DNA of 64,000 nt from Collinsella aerofaciens (lineage in GTDB: Bacteria > Actinomycetota > Coriobacteriia > Coriobacteriales > Coriobacteriaceae), in contig NZ_JADPCJ010000005.1 of assembly GCF_015670795.1 (NCBI RefSeq), forward strand, positions 1-64,000, read 5' to 3'. The notes beneath the pieces are model-generated. The model ran no database searches, was not told where the DNA came from, and worked only from the letters and a program-made list of their open reading frames with translations. Shown here in pieces: positions 15,839 to 24,447 of the stretch. The translations under genes were made by a program, and so were the position numbers. Each line of letters starts with the position of its first letter. Position 1 is the first letter of the stretch.

Positions 15839-15938
15839 ATGCGTTAGTGGACGAGGCGACCCAATAATCGACCCTCGATTGGCGTCCATTAAGGTAAAGC
15901 GGTTGTTGCCCAGTCGACGGTGATGCTAAAGACTCGGC

Positions 15939-16430
15939 TTACGCCGGCATGGCCCCGAACCCGTCCATCAAGAACAGCCTAAGAACCAGCTTGATGACAT
16001 TTCCCGGTTTGACTTCGGCCGTGCCAAAGACGTGGCGCTCGGCGAGCTCGCTGCAGTATGCATAGATGTCGCGGATAAGGTCCGCGCCCGAAAGCGTAAA
16101 CATGTAGCCTGCGTCCGAAAGCGCATTGGGCGCGGCGGGCAACTTGGCCATGTGGCAGAACGTTTGCAGGTCGGGCGCCATAGCGTCCTGGTAGCCAAGA
16201 TGGTTGCCGTCTTCTTGTGCGGCGAGTTCCAGCTGGCGTACTCGATCCAGCGCCACTGCCAGCACAAAGCTCGGCGTAGGCGCATTGACGTCCTGAGTGG
16301 TCGCCACAAGCCTGCCCGCTGCCTGCGTGACAAGCCAAGCGACCTCGCGCTGGCAACGCACGGCCTTGCGCGTAACCGGCTTGATGGACGAAGAAGAAAC
16401 GCTTCCCTTAGGCGGATTCGAAACAGCCAC
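15939..16430 (-). CDS. Hypothetical protein
   Basis: A 163-aa protein I do not recognise. The start is a GTG at 16428-16430 with GGGAGG about 5 nt upstream. The N-terminus is Ser/Pro/Lys-rich (MAVSNPPKGSVSSSSIKP). The rest looks largely helical, with Ala-rich stretches (VTQAAGRLVA, SFVLAVALDRVRQLELAAQ) and no transmembrane segment, signal peptide or cysteine cluster. It is convergent to the AlbA_2 gene and stands alone. Good codon use and a strong Shine-Dalgarno support it as real. Confidence 0.65.
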   Translation of the reverse strand: MAVSNPPKGSVSSSSIKPVTRKAVRCQREVAWLVTQAAGRLVATTQDVNAPTPSFVLAVALDRVRQLELAAQEDGNHLGYQDAMAPDLQTFCHMAKLPAAPNALSDAGYMFTLSGADLIRDIYAYCSELAERHVFGTAEVKPGNVIKLVLRLFLMDGFGAMPA

Positions 16431-16645
16431 AAGAACCTCCCATGAACAATCCGGCCCAACAAGCCCGGATGAAACACGTGCTACATCAGTATACAGGGAA
16501 GTGGGGCAGCGGGGTACAAACGCGCCAGCGGCAAACCGAGAGCATCAACGATGTGCCGATCGCGGAATGAGATCTCGTAATAATTGACTCTCGGCCATAT
16601 TATTGAGTGGCATGACTCGCGTTCGTATGGTTGTAGGTGCTGGCG

Positions 16646-17728
16646 ATGAACGACATTGACCTTGCTGTTCCGTTGATGGATGGACCAAGCTATGACCGCG
16701 CCTGCAGTCTCGTGCCTTCCGAATACGTTGAGGCATGGGAGTGGTTTCTGGGTGAGGAACAGCGCGGCGGCGTTTGGACCAGCCTTCCGCACCACACCAA
16801 GGAAGATAGCCCTCAGTATCAGTATCGTTTGAGAATTGGCTCGGACTTCTTTCCCGTAACGCGGGATTCAGGGATCTTCTGGCCGGGCCAGGATCGGGTG
16901 AAGCAAGATCCCAATAAGATCTTTGCGCTTTCGGTCCATAACTCTAAAAAGAGCTTCTACACCGATGTACCTCCGCTCTATTTGGACGATGGTACGTGGG
17001 TCATTAAGTATTCGGTCCAAGCGCCAGGCGCCGTTGGTTCTCGAGACCAGAATTACAACCGTAAAATGCTCAACTGCATGGAATGTGGCGTTCCAGTCGG
17101 AGTCATATTTGCAACCGAGGTGGGCTACAAGGTGCTCGGCCTTGCGTTTGTTGAACGGTTCGAGCCCGAAAACGGATGGTTTGTTCTGCACGGTCCTGTT
17201 CATAAAGGCGGACCGGACCCCCGTTTTGCGCCCGACATGAGCTATCTGAAGCACATGCCCGTCGATATTGAGTTTGCCGGACAGGGTACGACCGACGACG
17301 AAAAGGTCCGCTATGCGTTAAGGCGCGAGCGATTGGGGCAGCAATGGTTCCGCAAGCAGCTCGTTGCCGCCTATGATGGCCGTTGCGCGGTGTCGGACTG
17401 CGGCGTCAGCGAAGCTCTGGAGGCTGCACATATCGAGAATTACTCGGGACCCAAATCGCAGGTTGCCAGCAACGGCATTCTGCTTCGGCGCGACTTACAT
17501 GCTTTATTCGATGCTCATCTGATTTCGTTTGAGCCTGTTTGCGGCGAATATCGGCTGTGCGGATCGTACCTGCTGGATAAGACCGGCTACGCTTCCTTTG
17601 CGGGTGCGACGCTAAGGCAGCCGAATGAGCGTCAGTGGCGACCCAATACGGTGTTTCTTGAGGCCCATCGCATTGAGTTCGATCGCTCGGAAAAGAAGCG
17701 TGAAAAGGCGGGGCTTCTGCCGTATTAG
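16646..17728 (+). CDS. HNH endonuclease-domain protein
   Basis: A 360-aa protein whose C-terminal third has an HNH_2-type nuclease core: CAVSDC, EAAHIENY (His of the motif), an Asn in NGILLRRDLHALFD, and a final His in that segment. The N-terminal two thirds (about 1-230) is a separate domain rich in aromatic residues. Its position, in front of an HNH nuclease, resembles modified-base readers such as SRA/YDG, but I cannot confirm that fold. No methyltransferase is adjacent, so a stand-alone modification-dependent nuclease is the best guess. ATG 16646 is preferred; GTG 16637 is an in-frame alternative. Confidence 0.78.
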   Translation: MNDIDLAVPLMDGPSYDRACSLVPSEYVEAWEWFLGEEQRGGVWTSLPHHTKEDSPQYQYRLRIGSDFFPVTRDSGIFWPGQDRVKQDPNKIFALSVHNSKKSFYTDVPPLYLDDGTWVIKYSVQAPGAVGSRDQNYNRKMLNCMECGVPVGVIFATEVGYKVLGLAFVERFEPENGWFVLHGPVHKGGPDPRFAPDMSYLKHMPVDIEFAGQGTTDDEKVRYALRRERLGQQWFRKQLVAAYDGRCAVSDCGVSEALEAAHIENYSGPKSQVASNGILLRRDLHALFDAHLISFEPVCGEYRLCGSYLLDKTGYASFAGATLRQPNERQWRPNTVFLEAHRIEFDRSEKKREKAGLLPY

Positions 17729-17794
17729 CGTATTTGGCTTTGGCATTCTTTGACGATCGTGTTGTTTGATCGGATCGCGTGGCGATGCAATCTC

Positions 17795-17829
17795 GAGCAT
17801 GCCCGCCGGTGCATGCTCTTCCTGTTTTG
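17795..17829 (+). terminator. Terminator after the HNH gene
   Basis: A perfect 8-bp stem, GAGCATGC (17795-17802) and GCATGCTC (17811-17818), is followed by TTCCTGTTTTG. It lies between the HNH gene and the small zinc-ribbon gene. Confidence 0.55.
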
Positions 17830-17850
17830 TATAGCGAGAGGGGAGCGTGT

Positions 17851-18135
17851 ATGAGCTGGCGAGGCGATATTGCGATGGGGAAGTACGGAAAACTGCCGTG
17901 TGCCCTTATAGACAACAATATGTTTCCGAGCGTAGAGGTTGATTGCGGGTCGTTTGTCGTCACCTGCCCTTGCTGCGGCTCGCAAATACCGTGTCTCGAC
18001 ATTCGGTTCATCGATGCGCGCGACAGGTTCAGCGACGAAGTGAGAAAACAGACAGGCGTTCATATGCCGGTGTATCCGGAGAAATGCCCCGTTTGTGGCC
18101 TCGATATCGTGTACGACGCCGGCGACGAGGGATAG
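17851..18135 (+). CDS. Small zinc-ribbon hypothetical protein
   Basis: A 94-aa protein with two Cys pairs, CPCCG (about 38-42) and CPVCG (about 82-86), spaced as in a zinc ribbon. The start MSWRGDIAMG is set by a strong GAGAGGGGAG about 5 nt upstream; the frame stays open further upstream without a ribosome site. There is no other recognisable domain. It ends close to the convergent DUF5710 gene. Confidence 0.6.
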   Translation: MSWRGDIAMGKYGKLPCALIDNNMFPSVEVDCGSFVVTCPCCGSQIPCLDIRFIDARDRFSDEVRKQTGVHMPVYPEKCPVCGLDIVYDAGDEG

Positions 18136-18173
18136 GTGATGCGGAGGAGCTGACTGTGAAGGCCTCTCCGTCC

Positions 18174-18860
18174 CTACAAATTAATCCCCTCACCGAGCTG
18201 CTTGTGGAACTCGGCGTGATGGTCGCGTGCCCAGGTAAAGAGCGCCTGGTCAAAGTCGGTACGCGTGGCCGGGACGCCAAAGACGCCGGCAACTTCGACG
18301 CGTATAAACTCCAGTGCCGGCAGCTTGTTGATGGCAGTGAGGGCAAACGGGGACGAGGGCTCCTCGAACAGATAGCGGCTGCCTTGCAGCGCGTCGCAAC
18401 TGGTGCACGTGTTGCCGAGCGACGGGGCTTTGGAGGCTCGCGCGCCTACGGGCTTGTAGCCGCAGCGCTTATGAAGGTAGTCGCGGATCTCGCCCGGCAC
18501 GCAGCCAAGAGCGGGCACGATGGCAAGTGCGTTGGCGTTGGCCGTGTCGATGGCAATGTGCCCGGCTTCGTTGGGCGCGTGCGCGATGGCGATGCTCTCG
18601 TCGTTATCGGCTCGATAGGGAATGCCGAAGGCCGCGACCGAGGTCTCTTTGTGACACTTCCAGCACTCGCGCTTGCCCAGTACTAGATATATATACGGCG
18701 CAGAGGGGTCGGATCGGTCAATACCGGGCAGCCACTCGGCAAAGGGCTCGGGGTTGACGCCGCTGGGTACATACCAGATTTTCTTGGTCCGGTCCCATTT
18801 GGCGCCCAACGCCTTGGCTTCTTCTTTGTGCGAAAAGGGAACATCGAGCTCGGTGCGCAT
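18174..18860 (-). CDS. DUF5710-domain protein
   Basis: A 228-aa protein. The N-terminal 45 residues match the DUF5710 pattern (LDVPFSHKEEAKALGAKWD, then IWYVPSG), a small domain seen in TraC-like primases and plasmid proteins. The middle has Cys pairs that may bind metal (CWKCHKET and CTSCDAL). The remainder is of unknown function. ATG at 18858-18860 is the start because AAGGAG lies 6 nt upstream. It is monocistronic and may come from a mobile element, since the domain is common on such elements. Confidence 0.7.
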   Translation of the reverse strand: MRTELDVPFSHKEEAKALGAKWDRTKKIWYVPSGVNPEPFAEWLPGIDRSDPSAPYIYLVLGKRECWKCHKETSVAAFGIPYRADNDESIAIAHAPNEAGHIAIDTANANALAIVPALGCVPGEIRDYLHKRCGYKPVGARASKAPSLGNTCTSCDALQGSRYLFEEPSSPFALTAINKLPALEFIRVEVAGVFGVPATRTDFDQALFTWARDHHAEFHKQLGEGINL

Positions 18861-19040
18861 GGTGGCTCCTTGGTGCTGCAGGTGTAAGTGGCTCAAGGAT
18901 ACCGCAGGGCGCAGGCATCGTGGCGTTTTGCCGAGAAGCTGCGGTGCGGACTGATTGGTTATGCCGATGGATAGATCGGCAAGTAGATGGTCGGCTTTTG
19001 GCTAGTTGGGCGGTTGGAGCTGCCAGCGGATTTGGCGACA

Positions 19041-19078
19041 TAAAACAAAACAGCCCAGAGGACATAGCCTCTGAGCTG
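19041..19078 (-). terminator. Terminator of tRNA-Val
   Basis: An 11-bp stem (19051-19061 with 19068-19078, one G-U pair on the minus strand) is followed on the minus strand by TTTTGTTTTA. It lies 8 bp after the tRNA 3' end. Confidence 0.8.
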
Positions 19079-19086
19079 TGAACATT

Positions 19087-19161
19087 TGGTGGGCGTTAGA
19101 AGATTTGAACTTCTGACCTCTTCCGTGTCAGGGAAGCGCTCTCCCCCTGAGCTAAACGCCC
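19087..19161 (-). tRNA. tRNA-Val (anticodon GAC)
   Basis: The minus strand gives a full cloverleaf. The acceptor GGGCGTT pairs with AACGCCC. The anticodon arm is CTTCC-CTGACAC-GGAAG with anticodon GAC, and the T-loop is TTCAAAT. The CCA end is encoded. It has its own promoter and terminator. Unlike the other four tRNAs here, it has no duplicated 3' end. Confidence 0.95.
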
Positions 19162-19190
19162 GATCAAGGGTGCGCAAGCGCGCAAGGGAT

Positions 19191-19219
19191 AATATAACGG
19201 AGCCTGAACTCGGTGGCAA
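19191..19219 (-). promoter_or_regulatory. tRNA-Val promoter
   Basis: On the minus strand TTGCCA (19214-19219) and TATATT (19191-19196) are 17 bp apart, with the tRNA starting 29 bp after the -10. Confidence 0.65.
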
Positions 19220-19450
19220 GAACATTTTTAAAAATCGCTTACATTGTGGAATTCAGGGGCTTTGTCATATCCATTTCAAAAGAGCTTACTGCCGCGATTT
19301 GGCTGTCGCATAATGCAAGGCCATTGCGGTATCGAGCTATGGAAAGACGCCTGCGGAATTGTCCTACCGATAAGCGGACAAGCCTCCAGCTGGTGCCTTC
19401 GCCGTGGTAAGGTAAGCCGAATTGTTTCCAGGCTGTTTCGGGGGAGTGGA

Positions 19451-20473
19451 ATGAGCAAAGAGTGTGTCGAGCAGGTCGAAGGCGCAGGGGCTTCGGTGCC
19501 GATGACCGATATATCGAACATTGATGTGCCCGAGGGCACCGACGAGCTCAGCCGTAGCACCCGCCGCGCCTGGCGCGAGCGCCTTAACGATGCGTCGTCG
19601 CGCAAGATGATCACGGGCGTCTTGGCTACGCTGGTGGGCGGTTCGTTTTGGGGCTTCTCGGGCACCAGCGCGAGCTTTCTGTTCGATACCTACCACGTCG
19701 ACACCTTGTGGCTTATGAGCGTGCGTCAGATTCTCGCCGGTCTACTCTTTATGGCCGTGGTTGTTACGCGCGACCGCGAGCGCCTGATTAAGCTCTGGAC
19801 CACACCCGCCGATCGCAAGCAGCTGCTGCTCTTTACTGCCTTTGGCCTGCTGTTCAACCAGTTTTGCTATCTTTCGGCCGTGCGCCTGACGAACGCCGGA
19901 ACCGCGACGGTGCTCCAGTGCCTGCAGCTCGTTATCATCATGGGCTACGCCTGCGTGACCGATCGCCGCATGCCGCGTACTCGCGAAGTCATCGGCATTG
20001 GCCTGGCTCTGGGTGGAACCTTTTTAATTGCCACCGGCGGCGACCCTACCAGCCTGAATATCTCGCCGCTTGGCCTGGCAGCAGGTCTTATGTGTGCGGT
20101 CAGCGCCGCGTGTATGGCGGTGATTCCCGCCAAGATCCTGCCCGAATACGGCAGCCCTATCGTCACGGGCTCGGCAATGCTCACGGCGGGCGTGGTCTCG
20201 TGTGTCTTCGTGCAGCCCTGGGCGCATATGCCGGCGCTCGACGCTGCCGGCATCGAGGCGCTCGCGGTGTTCGTGGTTATCGGCTCGTTTTTTGCTTACA
20301 TGCTTTATATGCAGGGCGTTAAGGACATCGGCTCGGTGCGTGCGAGTCTCATCGGAACCGTGGAGCCCGTCTCGGCGACCATCACCAGCGCCGTTATGCT
20401 GGGCACGGTGTTTTTGCCGACCGACCTTATCGGCTTTGCCATGATCATCGTGATGATGTTCCTCACGGTGTAG
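19451..20473 (+). CDS. EamA-family (DMT) transporter
   Basis: A 340-aa integral membrane protein of the drug/metabolite transporter superfamily. About 50 hydrophilic N-terminal residues precede ten predicted membrane helices arranged as two EamA repeats. The first begins near GVLATLVGGSFWGFSGTSASF and the second near SPLGLAAGLMCAVSAACMA, with the typical inter-repeat loop between. The glycine-rich GTVEPVSAT near the end of the second repeat is a family hallmark. Substrate is unknown; members export amino acids, nucleosides or drugs. The start ATG at 19451 follows GGGGGAGTGGA. It is monocistronic and divergent from tRNA-Val. Confidence 0.88.
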   Translation: MSKECVEQVEGAGASVPMTDISNIDVPEGTDELSRSTRRAWRERLNDASSRKMITGVLATLVGGSFWGFSGTSASFLFDTYHVDTLWLMSVRQILAGLLFMAVVVTRDRERLIKLWTTPADRKQLLLFTAFGLLFNQFCYLSAVRLTNAGTATVLQCLQLVIIMGYACVTDRRMPRTREVIGIGLALGGTFLIATGGDPTSLNISPLGLAAGLMCAVSAACMAVIPAKILPEYGSPIVTGSAMLTAGVVSCVFVQPWAHMPALDAAGIEALAVFVVIGSFFAYMLYMQGVKDIGSVRASLIGTVEPVSATITSAVMLGTVFLPTDLIGFAMIIVMMFLTV

Positions 20474-20622
20474 CTGGCGCCGCTGCCAAGACGGAAAAGG
20501 TGTTGTGCCGCATTTTCGCCAATTGATGTCCGTGTCTGGAGTTTAGCTGTCGATGCTCAAAATGCCATAAACTAGTAACGTTATGGACTTTTTCATTGCG
20601 ACTCAATTGCGAGGATTTCTTT

Positions 20623-22935
20623 ATGGCTGGTAATCACTTTAAGGGCAGCGATAGCGGCCGTCCTGCAGTTCCGCCGCGTCCGAACGGGGCTGGTAAGGCC
20701 GGCACGCCGGGCGGCGCTGGACAGGGCGGTTCCGGTAAGCGCGTGTCCCCGGGCGAGACAGCGATGTTTACCGCTCTGTACGAGCAGTCTCAAAAGGCAA
20801 AAAAGACCGGCCGTGCAAGAGGGAATGTCTTTGCGGGCGGTGCAACCTCCACGTCGCAGCCGAGCGGGGCTCCTTCGGTACCCGCGAACAACGCAGGTGC
20901 TGCCAACGCCGCGAATGCCGCCGGCAACGTTAATGCCGACAAGGCCGCCAACAATACTCCCTCTGCCGGTGGCGCGGGGCTTACGGGTAACCTTGGCACG
21001 ATTTACACCGGCGCCTCCGAGACTGGCACGTTCGCCCGCCTGGATGATGGCGGTGCCGAGTTTGCGGGCTCGGGTTCCAAGGAAGATTATTACGATTTTG
21101 GCTTGAACTACGGTGGCGACGCTTCGCCGAGTTCGACCTCTGACGGTCTGGTCCGTCATCGCCATCGCAAGGGCGAGCGCAAAAAGCGTCACACCGGCGC
21201 CATTATTGCCGTTGTAGTCGCGGTGCTTCTCGTTGCGCTTGGCGCAAGCGGCTTTATGCTGCTTAACTCGGCAAAGACCGTAAAGAGCGAAGCGAAGGAG
21301 GCTGTCGAGATCGTCGGTGGCCTTAAGGACAAGGTCACGTCGGGCGATTTTTCGACGCTGCCTGACGACGCGAAGAAGATCGATGAGCTCTGCGACAGCA
21401 TGAAGGCGGAGACCTCGAGCCCGCTGTGGACGGCGGCATCGTTTATCCCGGTGTATGGCAGTGACATCAACGCAGCCCGCACCATGATCGACGCCCTGTC
21501 CGATGTCTCGAGCAACGCGCTGGTTCCCATGGCCGACAACCTTTCGCAGGCCACGCCCGGCAAGCTGTTCCAGGACGGCATGATTAACGTGTCCGCGCTG
21601 CAGGCGGTCGCCGATTCGCTTTCCAGCAGCTCGAAGGTGTTCAAGAGCGCCAACGAGAAGGTCCAGGGCATTGGCGATACTCATATTTCCCAGGTGACCG
21701 AGCTGGTCGATAAGGCCAAGGACGGCTTTGCCACCCTCAACGGTGCGGTTGACGCGGCGGAGAAGGTCGCCCCCGTCCTTCCCCAGATGCTCGGCGCCAA
21801 CGGCCAGACGCGCAACTACCTTATGTACGCCATGAACAACGTCGAGATTCGTGCTTGCGGCGGCTTTGGCGGTTCGCAGGGCCTGATTTCGGTCACTGAC
21901 GGCCAGATGTCGATTGGCGAGTTTGTTCCCCGCATTGGACTCAGCGAGGATGAGGCAGTCGAGAGCGTCGACGAAGAGGATGAGGCGCTGTTCGGCAACC
22001 ACAGTAACCTGTACAACTCGGGCAATACCTATTCGCCTGATTGGCCCCGCAACTCGCAGCGTGTCGCCGCGCTGTGGAAGTCCCAGTATGGACAGGACGC
22101 TGATGGCGTCATCGGTATCGACCCGGTGTTCCTGCAGTATCTGCTGGGCCTGGTCGGTAACGTGTCACTGCCCGACGGAACGGTTGTCGACGGCACCAAC
22201 GCCGCAAAGGTCCTCATGCACGATGTGTACTGGAACTATCCGGTCGAGGAGTCTGACGGCATCTTTGCATCCGTCGCCAGCGCTGCCTTCGACAAGATCC
22301 TTGGCGGTATCGGCGATGTCGATGTTACGAAGCTTGTCAGCGCCGTTGAGCGCGGTGCCGAAGAGGGCCGCCTGATCGCGTGGATGAGAAACGATGATGA
22401 GCAGAGTGCCATCAAAGAGACGGGCATTGACGCTTCGCTGCCCGATCCGGATGACCCGAGTGCCGATCCTGTTGCCGGCGTTTACTTTAACAACCTGAGC
22501 TTCTCCAAGCTCGACTGGTATCTGAACGCCGACACGCAGATCGGCCAGGGCATCAAGAACGGCGACGGCACGTGCTCGTATCGCATCACCGTTACTCTGA
22601 CGAACATCATGACGCAGGAGGAGGCAGGCAAGCTGCCCGACTACGTTGCGGCGAGCGCACCCGATGCCGCGCGTGACGACGAACGCCTGAATGTCTCGTT
22701 GTTTGCCCCGACGGGCGGCAACATCAGTGACCTTACGGTTGAGGGCACACAGTTTGGTCTTGGCGCCGCTACGTGGCATGGAATCCCCTTCTATTCGGGC
22801 ACCGTTGACCTGCATGCTGGCGAGACGACGACGATCACGTATACGCTGACCACGTCGGCCGAGGCGGGGGACAAGCCGCTTACGCTGCGTCAGACTCCTA
22901 CATGCCAGGCGGCTCGCGACAGCGCGTCGGCGTAG
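20623..22935 (+). CDS. DUF4012-domain membrane protein
   Basis: A 770-aa protein. Residues 1-185 are a long low-complexity, probably cytoplasmic region rich in Gly, Ala, Asn and Ser. One membrane helix follows (about 197-217, IIAVVVAVLLVALGASGFML), then an extracytoplasmic DUF4012 domain with the family stretch NYLMYAMNNVEIRACGGFGG. DUF4012 proteins occur mainly in actinobacteria, often near cell-surface polysaccharide genes; their biochemical role is unknown. The start has GAGGAT about 7 nt upstream. It lies just before glmM, which makes amino-sugar precursors for the cell wall, so a wall role is plausible but unproven. Confidence 0.88.
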   Translation: MAGNHFKGSDSGRPAVPPRPNGAGKAGTPGGAGQGGSGKRVSPGETAMFTALYEQSQKAKKTGRARGNVFAGGATSTSQPSGAPSVPANNAGAANAANAAGNVNADKAANNTPSAGGAGLTGNLGTIYTGASETGTFARLDDGGAEFAGSGSKEDYYDFGLNYGGDASPSSTSDGLVRHRHRKGERKKRHTGAIIAVVVAVLLVALGASGFMLLNSAKTVKSEAKEAVEIVGGLKDKVTSGDFSTLPDDAKKIDELCDSMKAETSSPLWTAASFIPVYGSDINAARTMIDALSDVSSNALVPMADNLSQATPGKLFQDGMINVSALQAVADSLSSSSKVFKSANEKVQGIGDTHISQVTELVDKAKDGFATLNGAVDAAEKVAPVLPQMLGANGQTRNYLMYAMNNVEIRACGGFGGSQGLISVTDGQMSIGEFVPRIGLSEDEAVESVDEEDEALFGNHSNLYNSGNTYSPDWPRNSQRVAALWKSQYGQDADGVIGIDPVFLQYLLGLVGNVSLPDGTVVDGTNAAKVLMHDVYWNYPVEESDGIFASVASAAFDKILGGIGDVDVTKLVSAVERGAEEGRLIAWMRNDDEQSAIKETGIDASLPDPDDPSADPVAGVYFNNLSFSKLDWYLNADTQIGQGIKNGDGTCSYRITVTLTNIMTQEEAGKLPDYVAASAPDAARDDERLNVSLFAPTGGNISDLTVEGTQFGLGAATWHGIPFYSGTVDLHAGETTTITYTLTTSAEAGDKPLTLRQTPTCQAARDSASA

Positions 22936-22972
22936 GGTTTTTCTGGTAGCGCAGATAATCGAGTACCATTTT

Positions 22973-23006
22973 GGGGCGGACAGGCAATCTGTTCGCCCCT
23001 ATTTTG
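22973..23006 (+). terminator. Terminator-like hairpin between the DUF4012 gene and glmM
   Basis: An 11-bp stem (22973-22983 with 22989-22999, one G-U) has loop GCAAT and is followed by TATTTTG. It ends only 19 bp before the glmM start, so it may cut or attenuate read-through into glmM. Confidence 0.6.
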
Positions 23007-23018
23007 TAAGGAGAGCGC

Positions 23019-24350
23019 ATGAAGTACTTTGGCACCGACGGCTTTCGCGGTGAGGCCAACGTTGGGCTGACGGTAGAGCACGCTTATAAGATTGGCCGTT
23101 TTGTGGGCTGGTATTACGGCGCCAACCGCGAGCGCAAGGCACGCGTGATCGTGGGCAAGGACACGCGTCGCTCGAGTTATATGTTTGAGGCGGCGCTGGT
23201 GAGCGGCCTGGTCGCGAGCGGTGCGGACGCCTATATGCTGCATGTGATCCCGACGCCGGGCGTAGCGCATCAGACTGTGGAAGGCTGCTTCGATTGCGGC
23301 ATCATGATCAGCGCGAGCCACAACCCGTTTTGCGATAACGGCATTAAGCTCGTCAACAGCGACGGCTTTAAGATGGACGAGGACGTACTGGAGCTCATCG
23401 AGGACTATATCGATGGCAAGAGCGAGGTGCCGCTGGCAACGGGCAACCACATCGGCGCCACGGTGGACTACATGCAGGGTCGCAACCGCTACATTGCTTC
23501 GCTCATCGCCAGCGCGAACTTTTCGCTGCAGGGCGTCAAGATCGGTATCGACTGCGCCAACGGCTCGGCATCCTCGGTGGCCAAGCCGGTGTTCGACGCA
23601 CTGGGCGCCGATGTGCGCGTGATCAATGCCGCGCCCGACGGCTTTAACATCAATGTCGACTGCGGCTCTACGCATATTGAGCGTCTGCAGCGCCACGTGG
23701 TGGAGCAGGGCCTGGATGTGGGTTTTGCCTACGATGGCGATGCCGACCGCTGCCTGGCCGTGGACGAGCGCGGCCGCGTGGTCGACGGTGACCAGATCCT
23801 GTACGTGTGCGGTGTGTACCTGAACAAGCACGGGCGTCTCTCGGGCGGTACCGTGGTGCCGACGATCGCCAGCAACTTTGGCCTGATCAAGTCGTTGGAG
23901 CTTGCCGGCCTGAGTGCCGTGACCAGCGGCGTGGGCGACCGTCACGTGTATGCCAAGATGCGCGAGGGCGGCTACAGCCTGGGCGGCGAGCAGACGGGCC
24001 ATACGATCTTTGGCGATATCGAGCGCACGGGCGACGGCATTATGACCTCGCTGCGCGTGATGGAAGTGATTCGTGCCGAGCGCGAGACGCTCTCGCAGCT
24101 CACGGCTCCGTGCAAGCTGCTGCCACAGGCGCAGGTGGCCGTGCACGTGGCGGACAAGGACGCCGCGCTCGAGAATATGGGCGTGCAGAACGCCATCGCC
24201 GAGGCCGAGGCTGCGCTGGCAGGCGAGGGCCGCGTGCTCGTGCGCAAGAGCGGAACCGAGTCGGTTATCCGCGTGCTGGCCGAGGCGCCCGACCAAGCAT
24301 CCGCCGATGCCGCCATGAAGCGCATCGCAAGTGCTCTGGAGGCTCTGTAA
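23019..24350 (+). CDS. glmM: Phosphoglucosamine mutase
   Basis: A 443-aa enzyme that converts glucosamine 6-phosphate to glucosamine 1-phosphate, the step before UDP-GlcNAc in peptidoglycan synthesis. The phosphoserine motif is SASHNP (Ser about 100), the magnesium loop is DGDADR (about residues 241-246), and the C-terminal phosphate-binding motif is RKSGTES. Length is normal for GlmM. The start MKYFGTDGFRG is the typical family N-terminus, with AAGGAG about 7 nt upstream. A terminator-like hairpin precedes it and a strong terminator follows. Confidence 0.96.
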   Translation: MKYFGTDGFRGEANVGLTVEHAYKIGRFVGWYYGANRERKARVIVGKDTRRSSYMFEAALVSGLVASGADAYMLHVIPTPGVAHQTVEGCFDCGIMISASHNPFCDNGIKLVNSDGFKMDEDVLELIEDYIDGKSEVPLATGNHIGATVDYMQGRNRYIASLIASANFSLQGVKIGIDCANGSASSVAKPVFDALGADVRVINAAPDGFNINVDCGSTHIERLQRHVVEQGLDVGFAYDGDADRCLAVDERGRVVDGDQILYVCGVYLNKHGRLSGGTVVPTIASNFGLIKSLELAGLSAVTSGVGDRHVYAKMREGGYSLGGEQTGHTIFGDIERTGDGIMTSLRVMEVIRAERETLSQLTAPCKLLPQAQVAVHVADKDAALENMGVQNAIAEAEAALAGEGRVLVRKSGTESVIRVLAEAPDQASADAAMKRIASALEAL

Positions 24351-24386
24351 GGTAGTCATTGGGGACGTTCTTAAACGACTAGGTGG

Positions 24387-24425
24387 AAAGGGGACGCTGC
24401 GGATTGGTTCCGCGGCGTCCCCTTT
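24387..24425. terminator. Bidirectional terminator between glmM and the M32 peptidase
   Basis: A perfect 16-bp stem, arms 24387-24402 and 24410-24425 with a 7-nt loop, starting with AAA and ending with TTT. It lies between convergent genes. Confidence 0.75.
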
Positions 24426-24447
24426 GCGTTGGCGTGTCGGTTATGCC